From the NCBI RefSeq assembly GCF_000021925.1, contig NC_011830.1, positions 2,566,501-2,630,500 of the forward strand: 64,000 nt of DNA. The letters are read 5' to 3'. Positions within the stretch are counted from its first letter, which is position 1. Each line of letters starts with the position of its first letter. Position numbers and translations under genes: made by a program. The notes beneath the pieces are model-generated. The model ran no database searches, was not told the DNA's origin, and saw only the letters and a list, made by a program, of their open reading frames with translations. The stretch comes from Desulfitobacterium hafniense DCB-2. GTDB taxonomy: Bacteria; Bacillota; Desulfitobacteriia; Desulfitobacteriales; Desulfitobacteriaceae. This document shows positions 52,059 to 62,600 of this stretch, one piece after another.

Positions 52059-53906
52059 ATGAAAAAGCAATTTATGGGCATACTGCTCACTCTGTGTATG
52101 GCGCTTACCTTACTGCCGACAACGGCGTTTGCGGCGGATGCATCAAGTCAGAATCTATACCAGGTCGGTTCAAACCCGGTATACAGATTAAGCCCGAACG
52201 GTGAGATTATCGGGGAGTTCCCGTCCGGCACAATTGTGGAAGTGATCGAGATAAAAGGCGACTGGGCAAGGGTGCGGTATGAAGGGCAAGAGTATTATAT
52301 GTGGGCGCCCAGGCTCACCAAAGTCGGCGCAGGCACAACCAGCTCCAACCTTGCGGAAAAGCCCTTCGCACCGCCGGACGGCTGGTACACCATCGAAACC
52401 CCGAACCCTAACGGCAAATCCACCAGCGGGCATATTATCATCGGCAACGGCGGTGCGGTGGTAGACTTGGCAAGCGCCGGATTTGAGTATTATTGGCAGC
52501 GCTATATCTATGTTGACAACATCGGCAACGACCAAGTGACGCTGAAAACACTGGATGGCAAATATCTGGGGATCAGCGACCCAATCAAAGACGGCACAAG
52601 GGTAAGGGCGGTGGACAGCCCTTATGTGTGGAACGCCTACACCACAACAAAGCTTGAGAGCGCGCAAGCCAATCCCTCGTCGGCTTTTATTAGTTTCAGG
52701 CCGCCGCAGAACACCAATATGATTGTCAACGTCTCCGGATGGAAATTAAATGAGGAGGGTGCGCACATCATCCTGTGGTCAAGCAAGCTTGGCACGGTTG
52801 ACGGCAACGCCAAGCTCTCTTGGGGCGAGGTCGAAGACCCGGCGAAAACCCTCACAATGCGGGATTTGGTCGAAATACTCAACACTCATGTTATGGAAAG
52901 GCTGTATGGCGATTTTTCCCTCAGCCCTTCTCAGGGCATTTTCCCGCCCGCTTCTGACACGCCATACAAAAACTACTATTGGGACGGCAGCGGCCCTGAC
53001 CCCTACGAGGGGCTGAAGGATGCTGCCGGCAATCTCAACTACGACTATGCCGATGTTCCCAACTGGGTCGGCAGGCTTCGCATGTGGGGCGTCCTTCCCG
53101 GCGGAGATTACAACGGCACCACCGAGATTACCTATGGCCAGTTCACCGGCTATCTGAAAAAGCTGATGGCTTACGGCAGGCAAAACGCAATAAATTGGGG
53201 CAAGGTGGAGAAGTTCTATAATCCACGAGAGACATTCACGGATGACATCATCAAGAAATTCGGCTTCGGCGACAGCAGGGCGGAAAGCAAAATTACATTT
53301 TTGCAGGCAATGCTTATCTGCGACGCCACAGTGCAGTGGTGGTACGCCAGTGCGGAGGTAGACGGCAATGACGCATATGTACCCTATAAAAAGGGGGATT
53401 TGCCCTTCCCCTATAAGTATGCGTCTATTGTGAACCAATCGTCGCAAGCCGCGACACCGGCACCGGCGCCGACACCCACCAACACCGTTACGGCAACGCC
53501 CACCAACACCAAGTTTATGTTAAACGGTGCGGAAGTCGCGCTGCCCGCTTACAGCATCAGCGGCAACAACTACGTCAAACTGCGGGATGTGGGCGCGTTG
53601 CTGAAAACACGCTTTGATGTGCGTTTTGAGGATGGCAAGGCAAAGCTGTATAACCATGCGGCGTACACCAAAACGAGCGGCGAGCTTGCCGCAATCGGCA
53701 AAGACAGTAAAAATGCTACACTGAGTTCCACAGCCTTTGTATGGGGTGACACCGGTGCGGCGGTGACGGGACTGACCGCCTATACCATCGGCGGCAACAA
53801 CTATATCAAGCTGCGGGACATCGCAAAGCTGTTTGACTTCGATGTGGACTGGCGCGACGGCAAAGCGTGGATCGAGCCTGACGTGTCGCCGTACACGGAG
53901 GACTAA
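52059..53906 (+). CDS. Secreted surface protein: SH3 domain, trefoil-like middle, CuAO-like C-terminus
   Basis: 615 aa from the ATG after AAGGAGG. A signal peptide (LLTLCMALTLLPTTAFA) ends near residue 25. Next is a bacterial SH3 domain (YRLSPNGEIIGEFPSGTIVE and WARVRYEGQEYYMWAPRL), then a beta-rich region resembling a ricin-like trefoil (ITLKTLDGKYLGI-like QVTLKTLDGKYLGI). An unassigned central part follows. The last 140 residues hold two copper-amine-oxidase-N-like repeats (NNYVKLRDVGALL, NNYIKLRDIAKLF), common in Firmicute surface proteins. Its end is nearly identical to that of the next gene. Confidence 0.75.
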   Translation: MKKQFMGILLTLCMALTLLPTTAFAADASSQNLYQVGSNPVYRLSPNGEIIGEFPSGTIVEVIEIKGDWARVRYEGQEYYMWAPRLTKVGAGTTSSNLAEKPFAPPDGWYTIETPNPNGKSTSGHIIIGNGGAVVDLASAGFEYYWQRYIYVDNIGNDQVTLKTLDGKYLGISDPIKDGTRVRAVDSPYVWNAYTTTKLESAQANPSSAFISFRPPQNTNMIVNVSGWKLNEEGAHIILWSSKLGTVDGNAKLSWGEVEDPAKTLTMRDLVEILNTHVMERLYGDFSLSPSQGIFPPASDTPYKNYYWDGSGPDPYEGLKDAAGNLNYDYADVPNWVGRLRMWGVLPGGDYNGTTEITYGQFTGYLKKLMAYGRQNAINWGKVEKFYNPRETFTDDIIKKFGFGDSRAESKITFLQAMLICDATVQWWYASAEVDGNDAYVPYKKGDLPFPYKYASIVNQSSQAATPAPAPTPTNTVTATPTNTKFMLNGAEVALPAYSISGNNYVKLRDVGALLKTRFDVRFEDGKAKLYNHAAYTKTSGELAAIGKDSKNATLSSTAFVWGDTGAAVTGLTAYTIGGNNYIKLRDIAKLFDFDVDWRDGKAWIEPDVSPYTED

Positions 53907-53910
53907 GATT

Positions 53911-55599
53911 ATGAAGAAACGATTGACGAGCATTCTGCTCACCTTCTGTATGGTGATTACCCTGATGCCAGCAACGGCGTTTGCGGCGGACACCGCCCCG
54001 CCCAAGCAGAATCTGTACCAAGTCGGCAGTAACCCAGTCTACAGATCAAGCCCGGACGGTGACACTATCGGGAAAATTCCAGCAGGGACAATTCTTGAGG
54101 TTATTGAGATAAAGGGCGATTGGGCAAAGGTGAGGTACGAAGGCAAAGAGTATTATATGTGGGCAGCCAGACTGATAAAGGTAGCGCCCGCCCAAACATA
54201 CCAAGATGGCTGGTACCCTATATCAATATTTGGCGGCGGTTTAGGGGTGGACTTTGACGGCGGCGCAGTATTGGTAAATTATATGAACGGAACTATTGTT
54301 GTAAACAGAAACTTCTATCTGAAAAATGTGGGCAACGGTCAGATAACCCTGAGAATGTTGGACGGGACATATTTGGGAATTTCCGGCGAAATCAAAAACG
54401 GAGTACAGTTGACAGCGGTAAAAGACCCCTATCCTTGGATTGTGTACTCTCATCCCGACAGCTCCGAGTTCAGCTTACGTCCGCCTGCAAATACCAAGAT
54501 GGCGGTCAATGTTTCAGGGTCCGGCACAGCGGTGGGTACTCCGATCATTCTGTGGGAGCACAGCGATACGCCTGATAATGCTTGGCTTATGTTACAGGTG
54601 TTAGTCGCCGAGGACTGGACTAAGACCATTACACGAGGGTATATGGCGGAGCTGCTTGCAAGGATTATGTCAAACGGCGGCGGCGAATCAAATATAAAGT
54701 ACTATCCGCCCGGTCCGGGGGGCAATCAAGGAACTATGTTTCAGGGTATACCGGAAAACACTGCGCCTATGCGTAGGTGGGCCGTGGGCTACCTTCGCTA
54801 TTGGGGCGTTTTCCCTGTTGAAAAATTTGACGAAGATGTGGAAATAACCTATGGGGAGTTTACGACGTACCTTATTAAGCTGATGGACTATTACAACAAT
54901 AGCCTTGGTCCGGGCGTGGCCAAACCGTTTGTTTTAACCAAAGACACCATTAAAAAGTTCGCACTTGAGAACTTTGGTCAAAATACCGACCCGAATGCAA
55001 TAATGACGATATGGCATGGCCAAATGCTCTCTGATGCGACTGTTCGCTGGATGCAAGCAATAAACAGTAACAAAACGCAAGGTTTGCCGTTCCCTTTTCC
55101 TTATCCGGATGGCAAAACCAGAACTAAAACACCGTCGCCTGCACCCTCCACTCCCACCGTACCCACAGGCATAACCGCAACGCCCACCAACACCAAGTTT
55201 ATGTTAAACGGTGCGGAAGTCGCACTGCCCGCTTACAGCATCGGCGGCAACAACTACGTCAAGCTGCGTGATGTGGGTGCGCTACTGAAAACACGCTTTG
55301 ATGTGCGTTTTGAGGACGGCAAGGCAAAGCTGTATAACCATGCGGCGTACACCAAGACGAGCGGCGAGCTTGCTGCAATCGACAAAAACAGTAAAAATGC
55401 TACACCGAGTACCACGGCCTTTGTCTGGGGCGACACTGGAGCGGCGGTGACGGGGCTGGCCGCCTACACCATCGGCGGCAACAACTATATCAAGCTGCGG
55501 GACATCGCAAAGCTGTTTGACTTCGATGTTGACTGGCTTGACTGGCGCGACGGCAAAGCGTGGATCGAGCCTGACGTGTCGCCGTACACGGAGGACTAA
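53911..55599 (+). CDS. Secreted surface protein, tandem paralogue of the previous gene
   Basis: 562 aa from the ATG; its ribosome site (GGAGG) lies in the last codons of the upstream gene. Same architecture: signal peptide (ILLTFCMVITLMPATAFA), SH3 domain (YRSSPDGDTIGKIPAGTILE), trefoil-like region (QITLRMLDGTYLGISG), then a diverged middle part and the CuAO-like pair. The last about 420 bases match the previous gene closely, apart from a 9-base insertion (LDW) before WRDGKAW. Tandem duplication or gene conversion is indicated. Confidence 0.75.
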   Translation: MKKRLTSILLTFCMVITLMPATAFAADTAPPKQNLYQVGSNPVYRSSPDGDTIGKIPAGTILEVIEIKGDWAKVRYEGKEYYMWAARLIKVAPAQTYQDGWYPISIFGGGLGVDFDGGAVLVNYMNGTIVVNRNFYLKNVGNGQITLRMLDGTYLGISGEIKNGVQLTAVKDPYPWIVYSHPDSSEFSLRPPANTKMAVNVSGSGTAVGTPIILWEHSDTPDNAWLMLQVLVAEDWTKTITRGYMAELLARIMSNGGGESNIKYYPPGPGGNQGTMFQGIPENTAPMRRWAVGYLRYWGVFPVEKFDEDVEITYGEFTTYLIKLMDYYNNSLGPGVAKPFVLTKDTIKKFALENFGQNTDPNAIMTIWHGQMLSDATVRWMQAINSNKTQGLPFPFPYPDGKTRTKTPSPAPSTPTVPTGITATPTNTKFMLNGAEVALPAYSIGGNNYVKLRDVGALLKTRFDVRFEDGKAKLYNHAAYTKTSGELAAIDKNSKNATPSTTAFVWGDTGAAVTGLAAYTIGGNNYIKLRDIAKLFDFDVDWLDWRDGKAWIEPDVSPYTED

Positions 55600-55637
55600 C
55601 CGCGCCGCCCCCACGGTACAAACTAACCTCTATAATT

Positions 55638-55668
55638 ATGTTTCATGTCGAAAAAATCATGTTTCGTG
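55638..55668 (+). promoter_or_regulatory. Predicted LytTR operator 2
   Basis: ATGTTTCATG at 55638 and ATGTTTCGTG at 55659, period 21 bases. The following GCGGACGGTTTT and GATAGA-TGAACG also match the sequence after operator 1, so the whole promoter region is conserved between the two sites. Confidence 0.7.
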
Positions 55669-55758
55669 CGGCGGACGGTTTTCTGCGGCAGGGTTTTGAT
55701 AGAGTGAACGCATGGGACTTTGCCCTATACAACCCAACAGAAAACGGAGGATTTAGAA

Positions 55759-56181
55759 ATGAAAAAGTTACTGGTACTTATGATGGCGCTTGCCATGACA
55801 CTGAGCCTTGCAGCCTGTGGCGGCAATGCCGAACCCCCTGCATCCACGCCGGAATCCACCCCCGCCACTGCGGAACGGAAAGACAATGTAACCCCCGAGC
55901 AGGCAGCGGCCATTGTAGACATCATGGCGAAGATGGGCCCGCTGTACGAAGAGGCGGCGGCAGCGGCCACGGCAAACGGCTGGGATCAGGACGAGTTGGC
56001 GGTGCAGGAACTGAACGCAGTATATGCCATTATGGATTCCGCAAGGGTTGGACTTGGAGAACTTGACGGATACGGAGACACCAGCACAGAGGATATTGAC
56101 ACCGTTATAGGACAGTATCAGGCTATGCTGGACGAAATGCCCAACATAATCGCCAAGTACAGCGAACCCTACGGCAACTAA
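55759..56181 (+). CDS. Small lipoprotein
   Basis: 140 aa from the ATG after GGAGG. Signal and lipobox LAAC (MTLSLAACGGNAEPP), then an Ala/Glu/Pro linker and a helical domain (VTPEQAAAIVDIMAKMGPLY). No family recognised. First gene after the second LytTR operator, so probably the start of the LemA/DUF2207 transcript. Confidence 0.75.
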   Translation: MKKLLVLMMALAMTLSLAACGGNAEPPASTPESTPATAERKDNVTPEQAAAIVDIMAKMGPLYEEAAAAATANGWDQDELAVQELNAVYAIMDSARVGLGELDGYGDTSTEDIDTVIGQYQAMLDEMPNIIAKYSEPYGN

Positions 56182-56227
56182 TCACTGCGTTTTATCAAAT
56201 GGATAAAACATAAAAAATAATCTCATG

Positions 56228-56264
56228 GCAAAAGCGGATGCGGAACACCCGCATCCGCTTTTGC
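56228..56264 (+). terminator. Strong hairpin just before lemA ribosome site
   Basis: GCAAAAGCGGATGCGG and CCGCATCCGCTTTTGC form a perfect 16-bp stem with a 5-nt loop. The AAAAAGGAGG ribosome site of lemA begins two bases later, so the hairpin could attenuate transcription or tune translation. Confidence 0.7.
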
Positions 56265-56282
56265 AAAAAGGAGGAAATGACT

Positions 56283-56837
56283 ATGCTGCCAACTTTCATC
56301 ACAATCGCCGTAATTATTGCGGTTATTGTTCTATGGATTATCTCCACGCAGCGCAGACTGGTAGTGCTGGATGAGAATATCAGTAATGCCATGAGCCAGA
56401 TCGGGGTGCAGCTTTCCAGTCGCTTTGATGCGCTGACGGCCCTTTTGGATTTGACGAAGGGTTATGCCAGGCACGAAAGCGAAACTCTGATTGAAACAAT
56501 CAAATCAAGAAGAAGCGTCATCACAGCAAAATCCACGCCGGACGAGGTGATGCGTCAGGAAGGGGTTATTTCCGAAGCCCTTGGCAGGATTTCCATGGTG
56601 ACGGAGCAGTACCCCGACCTGAAGGCCAATCAAAATTACATCAAAACCATGGACGCGGTGCAGACCTTTGAAAACATGGTTCGCACCAGCCGTCTGATCT
56701 ACAACGACAGTGTAACAAAGCTGAACCGTGAAATCCGAATGTTTCCGGTCTCCATGGTCGCCGGAATGCTGGGTTTTGGGCAAAGAGACTATCTTGTGGA
56801 ACAGGCTGACAAGGCGGATATGCCCAGCATGAAATGA
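56283..56837 (+). CDS. lemA: LemA-family protein
   Basis: 184 aa from the ATG after AAGGAGG. One N-terminal membrane helix (ITIAVIIAVIVLWIIS), then the LemA helical domain (LVVLDENISNAMSQIGVQLS, LTALLDLTKGYARHE) and the ending YNDSVTKLNREIRMFPVSMV. Function is not established; family members often pair with DUF2207 proteins, as here. Confidence 0.88.
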   Translation: MLPTFITIAVIIAVIVLWIISTQRRLVVLDENISNAMSQIGVQLSSRFDALTALLDLTKGYARHESETLIETIKSRRSVITAKSTPDEVMRQEGVISEALGRISMVTEQYPDLKANQNYIKTMDAVQTFENMVRTSRLIYNDSVTKLNREIRMFPVSMVAGMLGFGQRDYLVEQADKADMPSMK

Positions 56838-56845
56838 GGTGCCCG

Positions 56846-58531
56846 ATGCGCAAAAAAGTGAGCGGCCTGATTCTATGCTTTGCCTTATTATTTGCCCTCC
56901 CTCTCCCGGCTTTTGCGGCAAATCAGGTCAATACCATGGATATTCAGGCGGTCATTTACGAGGACGGCTCCATGTATGTGACACAGGTGTGGGAGGGAGA
57001 TTTTGACGAGGGAACCGAAAGCTACATTCCCATGAACGCACCCGACTATCTGACCGCCAGCCAGCTTACAGTCTCCGACCAAAACGGGAGTTATGAGACG
57101 GTTTCGGATTGGAATATTGACTGGAGCTTTGAAGAAAAGGCGAGAAAATGCGGCATCCATGATACGGACAGCGGGTATGAAATCTGCTTTGGCATCAGCC
57201 GGTATGGACAAAACCGCTATGCGATTGAATATAAGCTGGACAATGCGGTGGGCGGTTACAGCGACAGGGACGGCGTAAACTTCCGATTTGTAAACGATGG
57301 GATGAACACCACCCCCACCGATGTGAAGGTTGAAATCCGGCTGGCGGACGGCACACCCATCACCGATGAAACCGCCGACATATGGGGTTTTGGCTATGAC
57401 GGACAGGTGGAATTTTCAGACGGCGCTATTCTGGCCTACACGGAAAGCCCCATTGCTCCCGAAAACCATGTGACGGTACTGTTTTCTCTGGAGAAAGGAA
57501 TCCTGTCCCCCTCACGGCAAGAGCAGGGCAGCTTTGAGGAAGTAAAAGAAACTGCCTTTTCAGGCAGCGATTACGATGATACCGGCGAAGAAGTATCCAC
57601 ATTTGAAGCGATTGTCACGATGCTTTTGTCCATCGGACTCCCCATCGGGCTGATGATTTGGTTTTTCAGAATGAAAAAGAAACGTGCGGAGAAAAAAAGG
57701 CAACGATTTGCAGAGCGGTTCGGGTATTTCAGGGACATTCCCAACGACGGCAATCTGAGTGCCACCTATGCGCTGGGACGGCTGTTTGATGTGTGTGAGG
57801 ACGGTGCAATTCTTTCCACAGGAATGCTACGACTGATTCAGCTTGGCTGCCTGTCACCCGTGGAAACGCAGCAGGTCGGCTTGATGGGACAAACCCGCGA
57901 AACAGTGAGCCTGCGGCTGGTGGGCAGCAATCATAGCAGCATGAACGAATATGACGAGTACCTTTATACGGTGCTCGAAAGCGCAGCCGGTTCGGATTCC
58001 ACTTTGCAGGCAAAGGAACTGGAACACTTTGCAAGTCAAAACGACAAACTGCTGCGTGCCTACATACAGAAATGCGAAAGCGCAGGCAGAGCTTGGCTGA
58101 ATCAAAAAATCTGCCTGAAGCGATGGGATATGCCTGCAAAGCTGACGGATCTGACGCCAACCGGTGAACAGGAGCTGGGCGAGCTGATGGGGCTGAAACG
58201 GTATCTGACGGATTTTTCACTCATTGCCGAGCGCGGCGTCAAGGAAATGCCGATTTGGAGGGAACTGCTGACCTATGCCATGCTGTTTGGCATCGCCGAT
58301 CAGGTGGCGGAGCAGATGAAAGAGCTGTACCCCCAAATTTCTGCCGAGCTGACCGATTACAGCGGGAGCATGGCGGCCGCCTATTCCTACCACTACTTGC
58401 TTTACAGCAATATGAAGCAAGCCGAACAGCGGCGTGAGCAGGAAAAACGCAGCGGCGGAGGCGGCGGATTTGCTTCCCTTGGCGGGGGCGGCGGCTCTAT
58501 TGGCGGCGGTTCAGGCGGCGGAACAAGATAA
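56846..58531 (+). CDS. DUF2207 membrane protein (YciQ-like)
   Basis: 561 aa from the ATG at 56846 with GAGGTG upstream; a closer ATG at 56834 overlaps lemA. Signal peptide (LILCFALLFALPLPAFA), then a beta-rich extracellular domain (about 25-225), a membrane helix (AIVTMLLSIGLPIGLMIWFF, about 245-265), a cytoplasmic helical domain and a Gly/Ser-rich tail (GGGGSIGGGSGGGTR). This is the DUF2207 layout usually found beside LemA. Confidence 0.85.
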   Translation: MRKKVSGLILCFALLFALPLPAFAANQVNTMDIQAVIYEDGSMYVTQVWEGDFDEGTESYIPMNAPDYLTASQLTVSDQNGSYETVSDWNIDWSFEEKARKCGIHDTDSGYEICFGISRYGQNRYAIEYKLDNAVGGYSDRDGVNFRFVNDGMNTTPTDVKVEIRLADGTPITDETADIWGFGYDGQVEFSDGAILAYTESPIAPENHVTVLFSLEKGILSPSRQEQGSFEEVKETAFSGSDYDDTGEEVSTFEAIVTMLLSIGLPIGLMIWFFRMKKKRAEKKRQRFAERFGYFRDIPNDGNLSATYALGRLFDVCEDGAILSTGMLRLIQLGCLSPVETQQVGLMGQTRETVSLRLVGSNHSSMNEYDEYLYTVLESAAGSDSTLQAKELEHFASQNDKLLRAYIQKCESAGRAWLNQKICLKRWDMPAKLTDLTPTGEQELGELMGLKRYLTDFSLIAERGVKEMPIWRELLTYAMLFGIADQVAEQMKELYPQISAELTDYSGSMAAAYSYHYLLYSNMKQAEQRREQEKRSGGGGGFASLGGGGGSIGGGSGGGTR

Positions 58532-58555
58532 TGCGAACAAAAGGAGGAACGGGAT

Positions 58556-59464
58556 ATGGGCTTATTTTCTAAAAAACCCCCTTGCCCCATCTGCGGCGGC
58601 AAGATTCCACTGATTCTGCCATCGAAAATCGAGGGCGAATATATTTGCAACGACTGTTATAGCAAGATTGATATGGGTGCCGACAAGGAAAGCAATCTGA
58701 CCATGCAGGGCTTTCGGGAGTATCTGACATTCTACGATCAAAACCAAATACTGAAAGGCCAGTTCGTGGTTTCTGAGCGGATTGATTTCGGCCTTTGGGA
58801 TACCAAAATCATCTTTGATTACCAGAACAAGCTGTTCTGCATGAGCAAAAACCCGGATAAAACCGTGTTCGAAGGAAGGCAATTGAAATCCTTTACCATC
58901 AGGGAGGACAGTACCCCTCTGTTTGAGGGTTCAGCGGCAGGCATACGCCGTTATACCAGCACCGTAACCGAACGAGCTATGGCGATGGCACCGCAAATCG
59001 CACAGATTGCAGCGAACAAGCGGATGGCACGAACCCTTGACAGGCTGGACGACGGCAAGGTAAACAACTCCGCACCGGTGCAGTATTTTGATATTCCTGA
59101 ACCCTTTCAGGCGTTTCACGTGGAGCTGCATTTCGACCACCCCTACTGGACGGTGCTCAAATGTGATATGGACGGTCCCCGGTTTAATAACACCCTCCCG
59201 GATGTGAACAACTACCTCCGCTCCTATCAGCAAAGTATAGAAGAAATTGAAAAGCTGGTGGCTGCACTTAGGACGGTAGCCTTTTCCGGCGTGGCCGAGC
59301 AGTCTGTTGGCCCCGGTATGATGGGAATGGGGGCGTTACATGCCAGCATGGCTCCTCCTGCCGACGCCATCGAAGAAATCAAAAGATACAAGGCGCTCAT
59401 GGAAGACGGCGTGATTTCCCAGCAGGAGTTTGAGGCAAAGAAAAAGCAGCTCCTTGGGATTTGA
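58556..59464 (+). CDS. Zinc-ribbon/SHOCT-domain protein
   Basis: 302 aa from the ATG with AAAGGAGG upstream. An N-terminal DUF4428-like zinc knuckle (CPICGGKIPLIL...YICNDC, residues 10-37) is followed by a beta-rich middle domain. The last 32 residues are a SHOCT domain (EEIKRYKALMEDGVISQQEF). SHOCT ends are thought to aid oligomerisation near membranes. It overlaps the next small gene's possible TTG start. Confidence 0.75.
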   Translation: MGLFSKKPPCPICGGKIPLILPSKIEGEYICNDCYSKIDMGADKESNLTMQGFREYLTFYDQNQILKGQFVVSERIDFGLWDTKIIFDYQNKLFCMSKNPDKTVFEGRQLKSFTIREDSTPLFEGSAAGIRRYTSTVTERAMAMAPQIAQIAANKRMARTLDRLDDGKVNNSAPVQYFDIPEPFQAFHVELHFDHPYWTVLKCDMDGPRFNNTLPDVNNYLRSYQQSIEEIEKLVAALRTVAFSGVAEQSVGPGMMGMGALHASMAPPADAIEEIKRYKALMEDGVISQQEFEAKKKQLLGI

Positions 59465-59499
59465 AGAAAATCAACCGCCTATGCGGAAGGGGGCATGAC

Positions 59500-59679
59500 A
59501 TGACCTATGCCTGTGAGGACTGCGGCTTTTTATTCCGCCGGGTGGGAGCGGTAAAGGAATGCCCTTCCTGTGAGAAACCCCATATTCGCCCCGCAACCGA
59601 GGAAGAAATCGGGATGCTGGAAAAACTTTTGGAACAAGGAAAAACAAGTTTAGAGATCAAGGAGGGACAGACCTTATGA
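59500..59679 (+). CDS. Small zinc-ribbon protein
   Basis: 59 aa from the ATG preceded by GGAAGGGGG (a TTG at 59461 would add 13 residues). MTYACEDCGFLFRRVG and ECPSCEKPHIRPAT form a zinc ribbon. The stop overlaps the ATG of the giant surface-protein gene (ATGA). Confidence 0.7.
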   Translation: MTYACEDCGFLFRRVGAVKECPSCEKPHIRPATEEEIGMLEKLLEQGKTSLEIKEGQTL

Positions 59680-62600
59680 ACAAACGACTACTAAGTATGT
59701 TTCTGACGCTGTGCATGATAGTGTCCATGCTGCCGGTTTCGGCAATGGCGGAAGAAATCCATACGACCATTGGCGGGAGCGGAGAAATTATCAGCTTTGC
59801 ACCGCTGACAGAAACAAAAAAAGCGGTATCACTCGGAACATCCATTGAAGATTTGGAGTTGCCCGAAACGCTGACCGCCACGGTGCGGACGGCCATGCCT
59901 GCCGATGAAAATTCCACACAGGATTCCGGCAGCCCGGAAACGGCAACTCCCACAACGACCACCGAGCCTAAATGGAAAGAAACCACCGGGGATATTCCAG
60001 TGGAATGGAATTCGTCTGACTACGATCCGAACATCGAGGGCGAATATGCCTTTACGCCGGTGATCGTGGGCTATACGGTCAGCGCCCCGCTGCCGGAGCT
60101 TACCGTGGCGGTGGGTGAACCCGTACTTGATATGCGGGGAATCGGGCTGTTGTCGATTGAAGACACCGATGTTGCCGCAATCGACGACACAGGCTATGCC
60201 ACCCTGCAAGAGGCTGTGAATGCCGTTGCAGAGGGGCAGACTATTAAGCTGCTGGATGACATCAACCTCACAGCTACTGTCGAAACCCTTTCTTCTTCGA
60301 CTAAGAGCTTCACCCTTGACCTCAACGGCAAGACGCTGAGGTCCTCAGACAAGTTGAACCTCCTGCACCGTGGCAGCGGCACACTAACCGTTACCGATAG
60401 CAAAGGTGGCGGCAAGATAGAGCATGGCTCCATCTGGCAAGCCATTAGTAACCTGAACTACGGAACCATCATCGTATCTGATACCGAGATAATAACCACC
60501 AGCGGAGATGGACGTGGAATTGTCAACGTCGCTGGAACCCTCGTCGTTTCTCGCAGCAAGGTAAGCGGAGGTACCGGTATTGAAAACAGTTCCGGTACAG
60601 TGACTATTTCCAACAGTACAATAACGGGAACATCATCTTCCGGTAACGCTTATGGCATTTATAGCATACAAAAATGCACTATAAATATTTCCGGCAGCAC
60701 AATATCGGGAGAAGGAAACGGCTCCGGTCTATACGGCATTAGAAATACAAACGGCGGCACAGTGAATGTTTCCGGAAGTCCCTCCGTCATCAAAGGCAAA
60801 AGCTATGCTATGCATGGTGTGACGCCGACGCTGAACGGCGTAATAGCCACGGCAAGCACCGACTACGATGGGGGCAGTGCAGTCGCTTATGACGCGGGGA
60901 GCATCGCAAGCTACAAATACTTAAAATTTGAGCCTGCCCCTGTTGTCAACTATGACCTATGGGTGGGCGGCGTGCGGGTTACCAGCGATAACAAAGATGG
61001 TATCACCGGCGCAGGTATTACTGGAACCGTCATCTATGACAGTGACACAAATACCCTCACACTAAACGGCGCTACTATCAACGGGGCCTATGAAGGGACA
61101 TGGATTGACAGTACTACATCCGCCTATTACGGCATTTACGCCGACACCGCTTTGAAGATTGAGATGGTGGGAGACAGCACCATCATGGGCAAAAATCTGG
61201 CCAATATCGCCAGCATCGGCATCTATACCGGTAGCACGCTGAACCTCTCCGGTAGCGGCAGCTTGTACGTCAGCGGCGGCACAGGAAAATTTAGCGTCGG
61301 CATATACAGCGGGGGAAGTATCACAATTGAAGGCGGAAGGGTTACGGCTGTCGGCGCAGCAGCAACCCAGACCTCCATCGGCATAGCCTCTAATGGCAAT
61401 ATAACGATTCACGATGGAGAAGTAGAAGCGTTAGCGAACACTGGTGCAAGCATATCTTGGGGAATGATGGCAACCAACGCTATCACGATTAACGATGGCG
61501 AGGTAACTGCAAGCGGAAAAACAGGCTTGCACACAAATGCAGCAGCAGGCTCCGTCACAATCTCCGACGGCATGGTAACTGCAAATGGCTCTGAGGTAGG
61601 CATAGCCGGTGCGGTAACTGTCACAGGCGGCACGGTGACAGTCAAAAGTGATGCGAAGGCGCTGAACGGCAGCTTAACGACTTCGGGTTATGAGGGATGC
61701 ATCGTTACTGCGGGAGCCAATAAAAACGGAGATGGTGCGGGTACGTATAATGCTGCGAACCTCGCAACCTATAAATATATCAAGGTGGAGTCTGCCTCCA
61801 CACCGCCTGTGCTTACGGAAGTTGGCGACCGCACAGCTCTCCAGTCTGCCATAACCGGTGCGACAGTCGATTTGGATTTGAAGCTTTCCGACAGTTACAT
61901 CGACACTGTTGGAAAACTCACTATTCCCGGCACTTGTAGCTACAACATCACCATTGACCTAAACGGCAGAACGCTTGCCGGCGCTTCTGTTTCTGCCATT
62001 GAATATTTGGGCAGCGGTACGCTGACCATTACCGACAGCGCGGGCGGCGGAATGGTGACCAGCAACGCAATGGGGACGATTTATGCCAACGGTGCCGGCA
62101 CCGTGAACCTTTCCGGCGGCACAGTGCGAACGGCAGGGAGTACTGAAAGTGTTGCGATTTGGGTCGGCGGTAATAAAACCTTAAATATTACCAGCGGAAC
62201 GGTGATTGGGATTGGGTATGCCAATTATGCTATATACAGCAAAAACGGAACCGTAAATATTTCTGGTGGAACGGTGAGCGCGACAGGGATTAATGGGAAA
62301 GCGATTTGTGGTGAAACCGGTTCCGCCGGCCAATTGAACATATCAGGGGGAACGGTGAGCGCGACGTGGACTGGCGGTATTGCGATTGACCACCAAAACA
62401 CTACTATTCAAACCGGAACAACCAATATTATTATCCAAGGCTCCAGCAGAGCAATGACATCGCCGCCGACGCTGGTCGGCGGCGTGCAGGACGGGGCAAG
62501 CACTAATTACGATGGGAGCGGTTCGGTCGCCTACAACGCGGCGAATATCGCAACCTACAAATACTTAAAGTTTGGGCTTGACGTCATATCGCCTGTGCTT

